Positions 1 to 6,952 of a stretch of 16,780 bases of DNA are shown here, one piece after another. The translations under genes and the position numbers were made by a program. The stretch comes from DTU018 sp964618175. Its GTDB lineage: Bacteria; Bacillota; Syntrophomonadia; Syntrophomonadales; Syntrophomonadaceae. The stretch lies in the NCBI GenBank assembly GCA_964618175.1, contig CAZTZX010000043.1, positions 1-16,780 on the forward strand, written 5' to 3'. Position 1 is the first letter of the stretch. Each line of letters starts with the position of its first letter. The notes below the pieces were generated by a model. The model saw only the letters and a program-made list of their open reading frames with translations. It was not told where the DNA came from and ran no database searches.

Positions 1-894
1 GTCAATGGGCAGAGGCGCACCTTTGTACACAACGGCGACGGTACTTATACCGATCCTGTCAGCGGCGCGACCTATACTCCCGAAGAACTTTCCGAACAGA
101 TGGAGCATCGCGCGGATAATGCCGGCACCATCAGACAAGACCAAGCGCAGTTCAGACAAAATGTTGACGAGGATTCTCAGCGGAACCAAGAGCGCAGTGA
201 TGAGAGTAAGCAATTTGAGGAAGATTTGCAACGCGAACGGCAGGAGCGAACCCGCCAGGAGAAGATCGAGCGCATTGCCAACGACCTCGGCATGAGCGGC
301 GCCAGCGAGGATGAAATCAGACAGGAACTGAGCCGTCGCATGGAAAGAGACGAGGATTTCCGTCAGAAAATGAACGATTACGCTCAGCGTCGCGATACAG
401 CCGTCGATATTCTGGAAGCCACGGTAGAAGCAGCAGATTACGGAATGGCGATAGGAGAAGCGGTGGTCCCGGGCGGAACTACTGTATCCGCAACCTATAA
501 GGGAATCAAAAATATCGGCTCCACCGTTATGGAAAAAGGCGCAAGTGTTGGTTCTGTAGTAGAGGGTGCAATCAAAGGCGGCACCGAGGCGGCGAGTACT
601 GTAATGAAACCGGGTATTGGCAAGGCGGTCACTACCTTCGGAGGTACGGTGGCAGGCGAAGTTGCAGAGGCGGTCAATGATGGTGAGGACTTGACTCGCG
701 CGACAATGGAGGGTTTTGTGAAAGGAACTGTCAATGCCGCTAGCGGTGCAGCGGGTGACGCCTTTGGGGATATAGTAGGAGGTGAAAGCCTACTTAATAA
801 AACTGCTGAGGCTGCTGGAAAAGTAGGAGAAACTGGCTTTGGCAAGGACTTAGCAGATCCGACATATGACAAGATCATTAATAAAGATGACTAA
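1..894 (+). CDS. C-terminal part of an unrecognised coiled-coil, Gly/Ala-rich protein (5' truncated by window)
   Basis: The reading frame is open from base 1, so the gene starts outside the window; 297 residues are visible before the TAA at 892-894. An ATG at 100 exists, but the residues before it (TFVHNGDGTYTDP, then SGATYTPEEL) read as real protein. About residues 30-130 are highly charged and rich in Q, E, R and D, with spacing that suggests a long coiled coil. About residues 140-285 switch to a Gly/Ala/Val/Thr-rich stretch with repeated small-residue patterns (EGAIKGGTEAAS, FGGTVAGEVAEAV, SGAAGDAFGDIVGG), like glycine-zipper regions of secreted or toxin-type proteins. No catalytic motif or signal peptide is visible. 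A lipoprotein gene follows after 13 bases, so the two are probably co-transcribed. I do not recognise the family. A large multidomain surface or polymorphic-toxin-like protein is one possibility, but a weak one. Confidence 0.75.
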   Translation, partial: VNGQRRTFVHNGDGTYTDPVSGATYTPEELSEQMEHRADNAGTIRQDQAQFRQNVDEDSQRNQERSDESKQFEEDLQRERQERTRQEKIERIANDLGMSGASEDEIRQELSRRMERDEDFRQKMNDYAQRRDTAVDILEATVEAADYGMAIGEAVVPGGTTVSATYKGIKNIGSTVMEKGASVGSVVEGAIKGGTEAASTVMKPGIGKAVTTFGGTVAGEVAEAVNDGEDLTRATMEGFVKGTVNAASGAAGDAFGDIVGGESLLNKTAEAAGKVGETGFGKDLADPTYDKIINKDD

Positions 895-907
895 TGGAGG
901 TAATGTG

Positions 908-1474
908 ATGAAAAAGCTTATGGTATTATTTATGACTCTTCTGATGATTTTCACCCTGGCTGGCTGTGGAGAAAAAAATAGTGGTGAGCCATCTCAAGGT
1001 TCTGCTCCAGTTGAAGCAAATTTGGAAAAGCAAGGGGTAAAAATATTTGGGATAGGCGAAGCGGCAGAAGCAGACGGCCTGGCCATCACGATCGACAAAG
1101 TTGTGTCGCCCGACCCGGATATGTTTCTTAACGGTCCCCAAGAAGGTTTTGCCTATATGCAGGTCTACTATACCTTTAAGAACGTCTCTAATGAAACTAT
1201 AGAAACGCCAAAAAGACAAGCAATCTATATCGTTTATGAGGAAGGCCCTACAGGCGATGACTGCGATATGACATCCGATAAAAGCTCGGTGGATGTTCTT
1301 CCGGGTAAAAAGGAAGGGCTTTATGAAGCATTTACCGAGCTTGCTCCCGGCGAATCCACCAGCGGCTGGATGGTGTATCCGCGGTCGTTGGATAAATCAG
1401 AAGTCACCATGCACTATTATTCCAAGTTTGTCAATGTGCCACCTGCTCTTGTCTTTGGGTTTACGGCTCCATAA
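908..1474 (+). CDS. Putative lipoprotein with DUF4352-like domain
   Basis: 188 residues from the ATG at 908, chosen because GGAGG lies at 896-900, seven bases upstream, and the product then begins with a proper signal peptide. The open frame reaches further upstream, but that part overlaps the previous gene and has no leader character. The signal is KK, a hydrophobic stretch (about residues 4-17) and a lipobox TLAGC with Cys20 as the expected lipidated residue. A short Ser/Gly/Pro-rich linker follows. The remainder (about residues 45-185) is a single beta-rich domain with the pattern of DUF4352 proteins: an IDKVV strand, YMQVYYTFKNVSNETIE, and a late LAPGES-SGWMVYP segment before the last strands. 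Such domains are immunoglobulin-like and usually sit on the outer face of the membrane; their role is generally unknown. The gene probably shares a transcript with the upstream coiled-coil protein. The family call is by pattern, not by a search. Confidence 0.8.
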   Translation: MKKLMVLFMTLLMIFTLAGCGEKNSGEPSQGSAPVEANLEKQGVKIFGIGEAAEADGLAITIDKVVSPDPDMFLNGPQEGFAYMQVYYTFKNVSNETIETPKRQAIYIVYEEGPTGDDCDMTSDKSSVDVLPGKKEGLYEAFTELAPGESTSGWMVYPRSLDKSEVTMHYYSKFVNVPPALVFGFTAP

Positions 1475-1492
1475 GCGGGAGTTTAAAACCTG

Positions 1493-1552
1493 CTGTGTAA
1501 ATGGTAACGATCTCTAATAACTAATAGTAATCAGCTGTTACCATTTACGCAG
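1493..1552. terminator. Large inverted repeat between convergent genes, possible bidirectional terminator
   Basis: The arms 1493-1508 (ctgtgtaaatggtaac) and 1537-1552 (gttaccatttacgcag) are complementary over 16 bases with a single G-T wobble. They enclose an AT-rich 28-base centre. The repeat lies between the stop of the plus-strand lipoprotein and the stop of the minus-strand protease, where a bidirectional terminator is expected. There is no T-run on either side and the loop is long, so it could instead be a small mobile-element remnant or a protein-binding palindrome. Confidence 0.45.
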
Positions 1553-1566
1553 TCAAATTCACGTTC

Positions 1567-3030
1567 TCAGTTTAACAGCGCTTGAAAGCGACTTTGATCC
1601 ATAGATTCTTCCTCTAATAATACCGTAGCTATTTTCTGCAAGTGAGGCAGTCGTTCAGACAACAGTTGGTGGGTGACAGTTTCCATTTTGTCAATTATGG
1701 TTCGACATTCATCATACAGCATATTAGCAGGCACATCATCAATACTGACCACGCCCAGACTTGATAATCCTGATTGCACAATTTCCCGAGCTGTCTGCCA
1801 GGCCTGGCTGAAATCATTGCGAGCTCCGGTGCTTCGATCTCCATATATCAGTTCCTCAGATAAGGCACCCGCCAAGGTGATCATTATTTGATTTTCCAAC
1901 TGGGGCCGAGTAAACAAATACTGATCGTCGTGGGGGGATTTCCGCATGAAACCCAAGGCCCCACCACGCGGTATAATTGTCAGGGATGCCACTGAGCCAG
2001 GATCGACCGTTTCGCTGATCAAGGCATGTCCCCCCTCATGGTAGGCGACCCTTTCAATTTCGTGCCTGGTGGGCTGGCGATCAGCCTTTTCACCTAATAA
2101 CACTTTATCAATAGCTTCGGTGAAATGAATACCATCTATAATAGCAGAGCTTTCGCGCATAGCCAGTATGGCCGCTTCATTGGCCAGGCTTTCCAGGTGA
2201 GCTCCCGAAAAGCCGAAGGTTGCCCCGGCAATATCATCCAACACTTCTTCAGAACATATCGGTTTATTGCGAGTATGGATAGATAATATGCGCCGACGTC
2301 CTTCCTTATCAGGCAGACCCACCTGGACCTGGCGGTCAAAACGCCCTGGTCTCATTAAAGCAGGATCCAGTAAATCGGCACGGTTAGTGGCTCCCACCAG
2401 AAGGATGCGCGGATCTTCATCGGGAGTAATGCCATCCATCTCTACCAACAGCTGATTTAGGGTCTGGTCATATTCCATATGACCGCTGTGATTGCCACGT
2501 TTGGCCCCCAGTACATCTAATTCATCAATAAAAACAATAGCGCTGCCACTGTTCTCACGAGCAGCTTTTTTACGAGCATCAAGAAACAGCTGTCTCACCC
2601 GTTTGGCACCTACTCCAGCATACATCTCTATGAATTCGGATCCGCTGGCAGCTATGAAGGCTGAACTGGTGGAGGAGGCTGCTGCTCTGGCCATTAAAGT
2701 CTTGCCGGTTCCCGGAGGGCCGACTAACAGAATTCCCTTGAGGGGCCTAATCCCCATATGCTGGATAAGTTCCGGTTTCACGAGAAATTCCAGCGCTTCT
2801 TTCAATTCATTTATGGCCGAATCCTGTCCGCCAATGTCAGCAAAGCTTATCTGGTGCTGGCTTTGTACCCCTTTACCTAGATTTTTAAAACTAATTTGTC
2901 CCTGCGTTTTCATATAGTAAAAAAAGCCACCCATTGCCAGTATGAAAAGGCCAAAAGGGACAATATTGAAACCTATTACGGCCAGGAATATAAAGACCCC
3001 TACCCCGGCACCAATATAAATCTCTTTCAC
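1567..3030 (-). CDS. Short membrane-anchored FtsH-like AAA+ zinc metalloprotease
   Basis: 487 residues from a GTG start at 3030, supported by AGGGAGG eight bases upstream. Residues about 5-40 form two short hydrophobic segments joined by only a few residues, so the protein is membrane-bound but lacks the roughly 70-residue external domain of ordinary FtsH (usually 600 or more residues). The ATPase module is complete: Walker A GPPGTGKT (104-111), an EMYAGVG pore segment (135-141; FtsH has FVG here), Walker B IVFIDE (165-170), sensor ATNRAD (214-219), and the second region of homology with Arg227 and Arg230 as likely arginine fingers. The protease module has the HExxH zinc motif HEGGH (331-335) and Asp406 in TGARNDF, matching the third zinc ligand. 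It should be an active ATP-dependent membrane protease. It follows a single-pass membrane protein by 13 bases in one operon, which suggests a dedicated partner or substrate. It is probably not the housekeeping FtsH, which is longer. Confidence 0.88.
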   Translation of the reverse strand: MKEIYIGAGVGVFIFLAVIGFNIVPFGLFILAMGGFFYYMKTQGQISFKNLGKGVQSQHQISFADIGGQDSAINELKEALEFLVKPELIQHMGIRPLKGILLVGPPGTGKTLMARAAASSTSSAFIAASGSEFIEMYAGVGAKRVRQLFLDARKKAARENSGSAIVFIDELDVLGAKRGNHSGHMEYDQTLNQLLVEMDGITPDEDPRILLVGATNRADLLDPALMRPGRFDRQVQVGLPDKEGRRRILSIHTRNKPICSEEVLDDIAGATFGFSGAHLESLANEAAILAMRESSAIIDGIHFTEAIDKVLLGEKADRQPTRHEIERVAYHEGGHALISETVDPGSVASLTIIPRGGALGFMRKSPHDDQYLFTRPQLENQIMITLAGALSEELIYGDRSTGARNDFSQAWQTAREIVQSGLSSLGVVSIDDVPANMLYDECRTIIDKMETVTHQLLSERLPHLQKIATVLLEEESMDQSRFQALLN

Positions 3031-3043
3031 TTAGATTCCCTCC

Positions 3044-3583
3044 CTACTGATTAATGGATAGTTTACTGCCAATGTTTGGTCTGGCAATGATTTCATACAA
3101 ATAATAATCGGCATCCTGAACTTGGATATATATTTTCTCCTCATCAACCCATAATTCATGTTTCAATTTCATCTGGCTGCATTTTTCACTTAACTGGTCA
3201 TTCAACCATACAAACTCACTTTGCGCAGCCGCCTGTTGTATCGCCGGCTGTAAGTCAGAATATAATTGTTCTAATTTTTCATTTCTATTATCAATAATCT
3301 GCAAATCGTATTCATCCACAGAAAAGCGTTGCTTTAAGGTCTTCTCAATATGGTTATAAACTGATTGTAGATTGTCTACCATGCTCAGCTTTACGCGTAT
3401 GTCATGAATCCGGTTCTCTTTAGTGATCGCCACCTCAGAAACCGGTTCCAGGGAAGACAACTGGTTTTTCACCGGATTTTCAATTCCATAAACGTTATAG
3501 GCCGAATACCCCCCGAATAAAATTGCTACAGTAAGTGCTACTGTGAGCAAAGCAATCACCACGCGAAATTCACCATTTTTCAT
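3044..3583 (-). CDS. Single-pass membrane protein of unknown function, operon partner of the FtsH-like protease
   Basis: 179 residues from the ATG at 3583. ATG codons lie at 3586 and 3583 behind a run of seven G (GGGGGGGAA); the second has the better spacing (about five bases). A TTG at 3607 would add residues but lies roughly at the predicted transcription start. Residues about 7-31 are one hydrophobic segment (VVIALLTVALTVAILFGGY), followed by a hydrophilic, helix-prone domain of about 140 residues, probably outside the cell. It contains two coiled-coil-like stretches (SVYNHIEKTLKQRF and EKLEQLYSDLQPAIQQ) and a late WVDEEKIYIQVQDADYYLYEI strand pair. I do not recognise a family. The tight link to the FtsH-like gene, which itself lacks an external domain, makes an adaptor, regulator or substrate role plausible, but this is inference only. 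Confidence 0.8.
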   Translation of the reverse strand: MKNGEFRVVIALLTVALTVAILFGGYSAYNVYGIENPVKNQLSSLEPVSEVAITKENRIHDIRVKLSMVDNLQSVYNHIEKTLKQRFSVDEYDLQIIDNRNEKLEQLYSDLQPAIQQAAAQSEFVWLNDQLSEKCSQMKLKHELWVDEEKIYIQVQDADYYLYEIIARPNIGSKLSINQ

Positions 3584-3609
3584 CATTTCCCCCCCTTTGC
3601 GCAACAATA

Positions 3610-3618
3610 ATTATATCA
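3610..3618 (-). promoter_or_regulatory. Extended -10 promoter for the membrane-protein/FtsH-like operon
   Basis: The minus strand reads TGATATAAT, a perfect TATAAT with the TGn extension. There is no good -35 at 16-18 bases upstream, which is common for extended -10 promoters. Transcription would start near 3603, giving a leader of about 20 bases with the G-rich ribosome site. Confidence 0.55.
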
Positions 3619-3661
3619 TGCTTGCCGGAGGACTTCCTGCCGCAATATCTGGAAATGCGAT

Positions 3662-3685
3662 AAGGACGGGGAGGGCCCCGTCCTT
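3662..3685 (-). terminator. GC-rich hairpin downstream of the acyl-CoA dehydrogenase gene
   Basis: The arms aaggacgggg (3662-3671) and ccccgtcctt (3676-3685) are perfectly complementary over ten bases with a four-base loop. It lies 41 bases past the acyl-CoA dehydrogenase stop and just before the next promoter, so it probably ends the CoA-transferase/dehydrogenase transcript. The bases after it on the minus strand (atcgcattt) are only weakly T-rich, so termination may be incomplete. Confidence 0.7.
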
Positions 3686-3726
3686 GCTATAGATAACATA
3701 TCTGTTTTTCAAACCACTAGTCAGTA

Positions 3727-4869
3727 CTATTTTAGAATCATCCCAGAAATAACCACGCGTTGTATCTCGTTAGTACCTTCGTAAATTTGAGTTATCTTGG
3801 CATCTCTCATCATCCGCTCCACTGGATATTCTCGAGAATAACCATAGCCGCCCAATACCTGCACAGCTTCGGTAGTGACCCACATAGCTGTATCGCCGGC
3901 AAACAGCTTGGCCATAGCACTATCCAATCCGTAGGGTTCTTTCTGTCCCTCTTTCCAGGCGGCCTGATAGGTCAGCAGGCGGGATGCTTCAATCTTAGTT
4001 CTCATATCGGCCAGTTTAAACCGAATAGCCTGCAGATTAGCAATGGGCGCATCAAATTGGAATCTTTCCTTAGCATAGTTCAGGGCAAATTCGTAAGCTC
4101 CCTGAGCAATACCCACTGCCTGCGCAGCTATACCATTGCGTCCTCCATCCAGAATCTGCATAGCGATCTTAAATCCCTGGCCTTCTTCACCCAGTATATT
4201 CTCTTTGGGAATGCGGCAGTCTTCGAAAACTAGTTCATAAGTAGCCGAAGTACGAATCCCCATTTTCTTTTCCTTTTTACCAAAAGAGAAACCGGGGGTT
4301 CCTTTTTCAACGATAAAGGCGCTGATACTCTTATGCTTGAGTTCTTTGTCACCGGTACGAGCGATAATCACATAGACATCTGCATAAGAGGCATTGGTTA
4401 TAAACACCTTGCTGCCATTGAGTACATAATGATCCCCATCCAAGCGCGCCGTGGTTTTAGTTCCGCCCGAATCGCTTCCGGCAGAAGGTTCGGTTATTCC
4501 AAAAGCAGCCAACTTGGTACCAGCAGCTAAATCGGGCAGGTATTTCATCTTCTGCTCTTCGGTGCCGAATTTCCAGATGGGCCAGGAACCCAACGAGGTG
4601 TGGGCAGATAAAGATACCCCTATACCTGCATCGACCCGTGATAATTCTTCCACGGCAATACAGTAGCTCAAAAATCCAGCGTCGGCTCCGCCATATTTTT
4701 CCTCCCAGGGAATCCCGCAGATACCGAGCTCGGCCATCTTATTCCATATACCCATATCAAATACTTCTTGCTCGTCTCGCTCAGCAACTGTCGGTGCTAC
4801 CTCATTTTCGGCAAAGTCTCTGATCATTTTGCGCAGCATTATTTCTTCATCGGTTAGTCTAAAATCCAT
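3727..4869 (-). CDS. Acyl-CoA dehydrogenase, short-chain (butyryl-CoA dehydrogenase type)
   Basis: 380 residues, the normal length for this FAD enzyme family, which oxidises acyl-CoA to trans-2-enoyl-CoA (or runs in reverse) and passes electrons to electron-transfer flavoprotein. The ATG at 4869 has AGGAGG eight bases upstream. Signatures are FGITEPSAGSDSGG (FAD/substrate loop, about residues 124-137), GSKVFITNA, and the C-terminal QVLGGYGYSREYPVERMMRDAKI segment. The expected catalytic base is Glu364 in IYEGTNEIQR, the position used by butyryl-CoA dehydrogenases (isovaleryl-type enzymes use another). The gene lies 68 bases downstream of a butyrate-type CoA-transferase, with only a weak hairpin between, so the pair probably activates and oxidises (or forms) butyrate. 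Genomes of this type often carry several paralogues, so the exact substrate and a specific gene name are not assigned. The protein is cytoplasmic. Confidence 0.93.
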   Translation of the reverse strand: MDFRLTDEEIMLRKMIRDFAENEVAPTVAERDEQEVFDMGIWNKMAELGICGIPWEEKYGGADAGFLSYCIAVEELSRVDAGIGVSLSAHTSLGSWPIWKFGTEEQKMKYLPDLAAGTKLAAFGITEPSAGSDSGGTKTTARLDGDHYVLNGSKVFITNASYADVYVIIARTGDKELKHKSISAFIVEKGTPGFSFGKKEKKMGIRTSATYELVFEDCRIPKENILGEEGQGFKIAMQILDGGRNGIAAQAVGIAQGAYEFALNYAKERFQFDAPIANLQAIRFKLADMRTKIEASRLLTYQAAWKEGQKEPYGLDSAMAKLFAGDTAMWVTTEAVQVLGGYGYSREYPVERMMRDAKITQIYEGTNEIQRVVISGMILK

Positions 4870-4900
4870 TACAACAACCTCCTGCTAATAATAATTACTG

Positions 4901-4919
4901 TTAACCCGGCAGGGGTTAA
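4901..4919 (-). terminator. Weak hairpin between CoA-transferase and acyl-CoA dehydrogenase genes
   Basis: The arms ttaaccc (4901-4907) and gggttaa (4913-4919) pair over seven bases around a five-base loop. The minus-strand sequence after it (cagtaattattatt) is AT-rich without a clean T-run. It may lower expression of the downstream dehydrogenase gene relative to the transferase gene, or protect the upstream transcript end, rather than stop transcription fully. Confidence 0.4.
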
Positions 4920-4937
4920 AACACAGTGTACTAAAGG

Positions 4938-6284
4938 TTAATAAGAAACGATTCGACTGCTATTTCGCCAGATCTTCATCTCCTGAGCTTCCTTGATCAG
5001 TTGATCCCGATAATCAGGATGAGTGATATTGATCAAGGCTTCCGCGCGTTCCCAGGTACTTTTGCCTTTTAAGTCAGCGATACCGTACTCGGTTACGATC
5101 ATATGAGTGGCGGTGCGCGGATCAGTAACAATCGAACCCGGAGTCAGAGTAGGTTTAATACGCGATATTATCTGGCCTTTGGAATTAAAGGTGGAAGTCA
5201 TACAGACAAAGCTCTGCCCGTTTTTCGACTTATAGGCACCTTCCACAAAGTCTAACTGCCCGCCTGTGCCGCTGATGTGTCGGGTACCTACACTCTCGGC
5301 GCTTACCTGGCCAAAGAGATCAACTTCGATACAGGCGTTGATGGAAACAAAGTCGTCTATCTGGGCTACTACATAGGGGTTGTTGGTGTAATCAACCGCA
5401 TAGGCAATAACTCCTGGATTATCATCAATAAAGTCGTACATTTCCGTGCTGCCCAGTGCAAAGGAAAAGACTTGCTTGTAGCGATCCAGGTTCTTCTTGG
5501 CTCCAGTTATTTTACCCGCTTCGGTCATTTTTACGTAGGCATCCACATACATTTCGGTGTGTACGCCCAAATCTTTTAAGTCGGAATCGGCAACCATGGT
5601 GCCGATAGCATTGGGTATGCCACCAATCCCGAGCTGAACGCAGCAGCCATCATAAAGCCGTTCGATGATATGTCCGGCAATTACTCTTTCTTCTTCAGTG
5701 GGTTCAGTGGCCGACAAGGTAGGCAAAGGTTGATTACTGCTTTCGACCACATAATCGATCTGACTGATATGGATGTGCTCCTGATTGCCTCCCAGAACCC
5801 GGGGCATGTTGGTGTTGACTTCCAGAAGAACATAATCAGCCATTTCGGCGGCGGCCATAGCAGAAGGGGCTCCGGCTCCGAAGCTGAAATAACCGTGTTT
5901 GTCCATGGGGGATACGGTAGCCATAAAAACCTTGGTGGGATCACAGTTATTGCGAGTCATGGTGGGACACTCATGGAACTTCATAGGGATGTAATAAAGT
6001 TGTCCTTGATTGTAATATTTGCGGTCTAATCCACCGAAATGCCAGGAATGCCATTGGAAATGTTCGCCAGTAGGATCGGCTTCCAGAGTGTAGTGGGGCC
6101 AAACTCCGATATCAACTCTGATCTTAACATCGTGAAGTTCATCTACTCTTTGAGCTAAAGCTTGGTCTAATTCATTGGCGCCACAGACCCCGAAAGCATG
6201 CTCAACCCAGTCTCCTGATTTGACTACTCTTACGGCTTGGGCGGCCGTGACTAATTTCTGCTGATATTGCTGCAAATGATCCAT
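4938..6284 (-). CDS. Acetyl-CoA hydrolase/transferase family CoA-transferase (butyryl-CoA:acetate or 4-hydroxybutyrate type)
   Basis: 448 residues, the usual length for family I CoA-transferases of the 4-hydroxybutyrate/butyryl-CoA:acetate group. These move CoA between acyl-CoA and a free acid through a glutamyl-CoA thioester. The ATG at 6284 has AGGAGG eight bases upstream. Motifs are QLGIGGIPNAIG (about 217-228), VHTEMYVD with Glu244 as the likely catalytic glutamate, and a late SGTGGQLDFVEGA CoA-site motif typical of the group. With the adjacent acyl-CoA dehydrogenase this fits butyrate activation at the expense of acetyl-CoA, or butyrate release in the reverse direction. A promoter with near-consensus boxes sits about 90 bases upstream, so this gene starts its own transcript and is not part of the pgsA cluster. 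4-Hydroxybutyrate or propionate as substrate cannot be excluded from sequence alone. No signal peptide is present, so it is cytoplasmic. Confidence 0.88.
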   Translation of the reverse strand: MDHLQQYQQKLVTAAQAVRVVKSGDWVEHAFGVCGANELDQALAQRVDELHDVKIRVDIGVWPHYTLEADPTGEHFQWHSWHFGGLDRKYYNQGQLYYIPMKFHECPTMTRNNCDPTKVFMATVSPMDKHGYFSFGAGAPSAMAAAEMADYVLLEVNTNMPRVLGGNQEHIHISQIDYVVESSNQPLPTLSATEPTEEERVIAGHIIERLYDGCCVQLGIGGIPNAIGTMVADSDLKDLGVHTEMYVDAYVKMTEAGKITGAKKNLDRYKQVFSFALGSTEMYDFIDDNPGVIAYAVDYTNNPYVVAQIDDFVSINACIEVDLFGQVSAESVGTRHISGTGGQLDFVEGAYKSKNGQSFVCMTSTFNSKGQIISRIKPTLTPGSIVTDPRTATHMIVTEYGIADLKGKSTWERAEALINITHPDYRDQLIKEAQEMKIWRNSSRIVSY

Positions 6285-6372
6285 AAATATGACCTCCTAC
6301 GCTGCTATGTACATTGCTTGAATGATAATAGACTATTAAATTGTCAGAATATTTCCGCATCATATTGTCCAC

Positions 6373-6401
6373 ATAATATCATGAATTATTATTTGTATCA
6401 A
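6373..6401 (-). promoter_or_regulatory. Promoter of the CoA-transferase/acyl-CoA dehydrogenase transcript
   Basis: The minus strand has TTGATA (6401-6396), a 17-base spacer and TATTAT (6378-6373), with a TG extension directly before the -10. The -35 overlaps the last codons of pgsA. Transcription should begin near 6366, giving a leader of about 80 bases that holds a perfect 13-base palindrome (6326-6338). Confidence 0.7.
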
Positions 6402-6952
6402 CCACAATTATCATCAACATTTCGTTCACTAATCTTGAATTTATAAAAGTAATCGATTCCTGAAACTAACGTAATGGCAACCGCCAAATACAGCACCCAT
6501 AATCCAATGGGGAATGCAAACAACTCCTGAAAACTCTTTTCCAGAATAACTAGTAAAATGGCAACTATTTGACTAATAGTCTTCACTTTGCCCATCCAAC
6601 TGGCTGGGATCACGATACCCTGTTCAGCCTTGATAGCCCTGAGCCCAGTTACAGCAAATTCACGTCCCAGAATAACTATAACTGTCCAACCTGGAATTCT
6701 GGCCAGCTCAACCAGACTTATCAAAGCTGCCGTTACCAGCAATTTGTCAGCCAAAGGATCTAAAATTACTCCTAAGGTAGTGACCTCGCGCCTTTTACGG
6801 GCTAAATAACCGTCCAAACTATCCGTTAAGGCTGCCACTGAGAAGATAAGAGCGGCGATATAATCTCCATGCGGTATGTTTATAAGGAGAAATATAACAA
6901 ATACTGGTATCAGTATTATGCGAAGAATAGTAAGACTATTGGGAAGGTTCAT
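6398..6952 (-). CDS. pgsA: CDP-diacylglycerol--glycerol-3-phosphate 3-phosphatidyltransferase
   Basis: 184 residues, the normal size for PgsA, which joins CDP-diacylglycerol and glycerol 3-phosphate to make phosphatidylglycerophosphate, the committed step to phosphatidylglycerol and cardiolipin. The CDP-alcohol phosphatidyltransferase signature is complete: Asp44, Asp47-Gly48, Ala51-Arg52, Gly61, Asp65 and Asp69 (D-x2-DG-x2-AR-x8-G-x3-D-x3-D). Hydrophobic helices at about 8-25, 31-48, 71-88, 112-140 and 147-168 make it an integral membrane enzyme. The opening MNLPNSLTILRI is typical of PgsA. The ATG at 6952 lies inside the end of rimO (17-base overlap), so translation is probably coupled to it. 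In many Bacillota cinA and recA follow pgsA; here the cluster ends and a separate CoA-transferase transcript begins. Confidence 0.95.
   Translation of the reverse strand: MNLPNSLTILRIILIPVFVIFLLINIPHGDYIAALIFSVAALTDSLDGYLARKRREVTTLGVILDPLADKLLVTAALISLVELARIPGWTVIVILGREFAVTGLRAIKAEQGIVIPASWMGKVKTISQIVAILLVILEKSFQELFAFPIGLWVLYLAVAITLVSGIDYFYKFKISERNVDDNCG

Noticed and set aside
5..295. Plus-strand open frame of 96 codons at the left edge
   Set aside because: It overlaps the longer open frame that runs from base 1 to 894 in a different phase, lacks a ribosome site and has no coherent domain.
2492..2917. 141-codon plus-strand open frame inside the FtsH-like gene
   Set aside because: It is antisense to the Walker A/B region of a clearly real protease; treated as a shadow frame.
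5670..6029. 119-codon plus-strand open frame inside the CoA-transferase gene
   Set aside because: It is antisense to a conserved enzyme, with no ribosome site and no recognisable domain.
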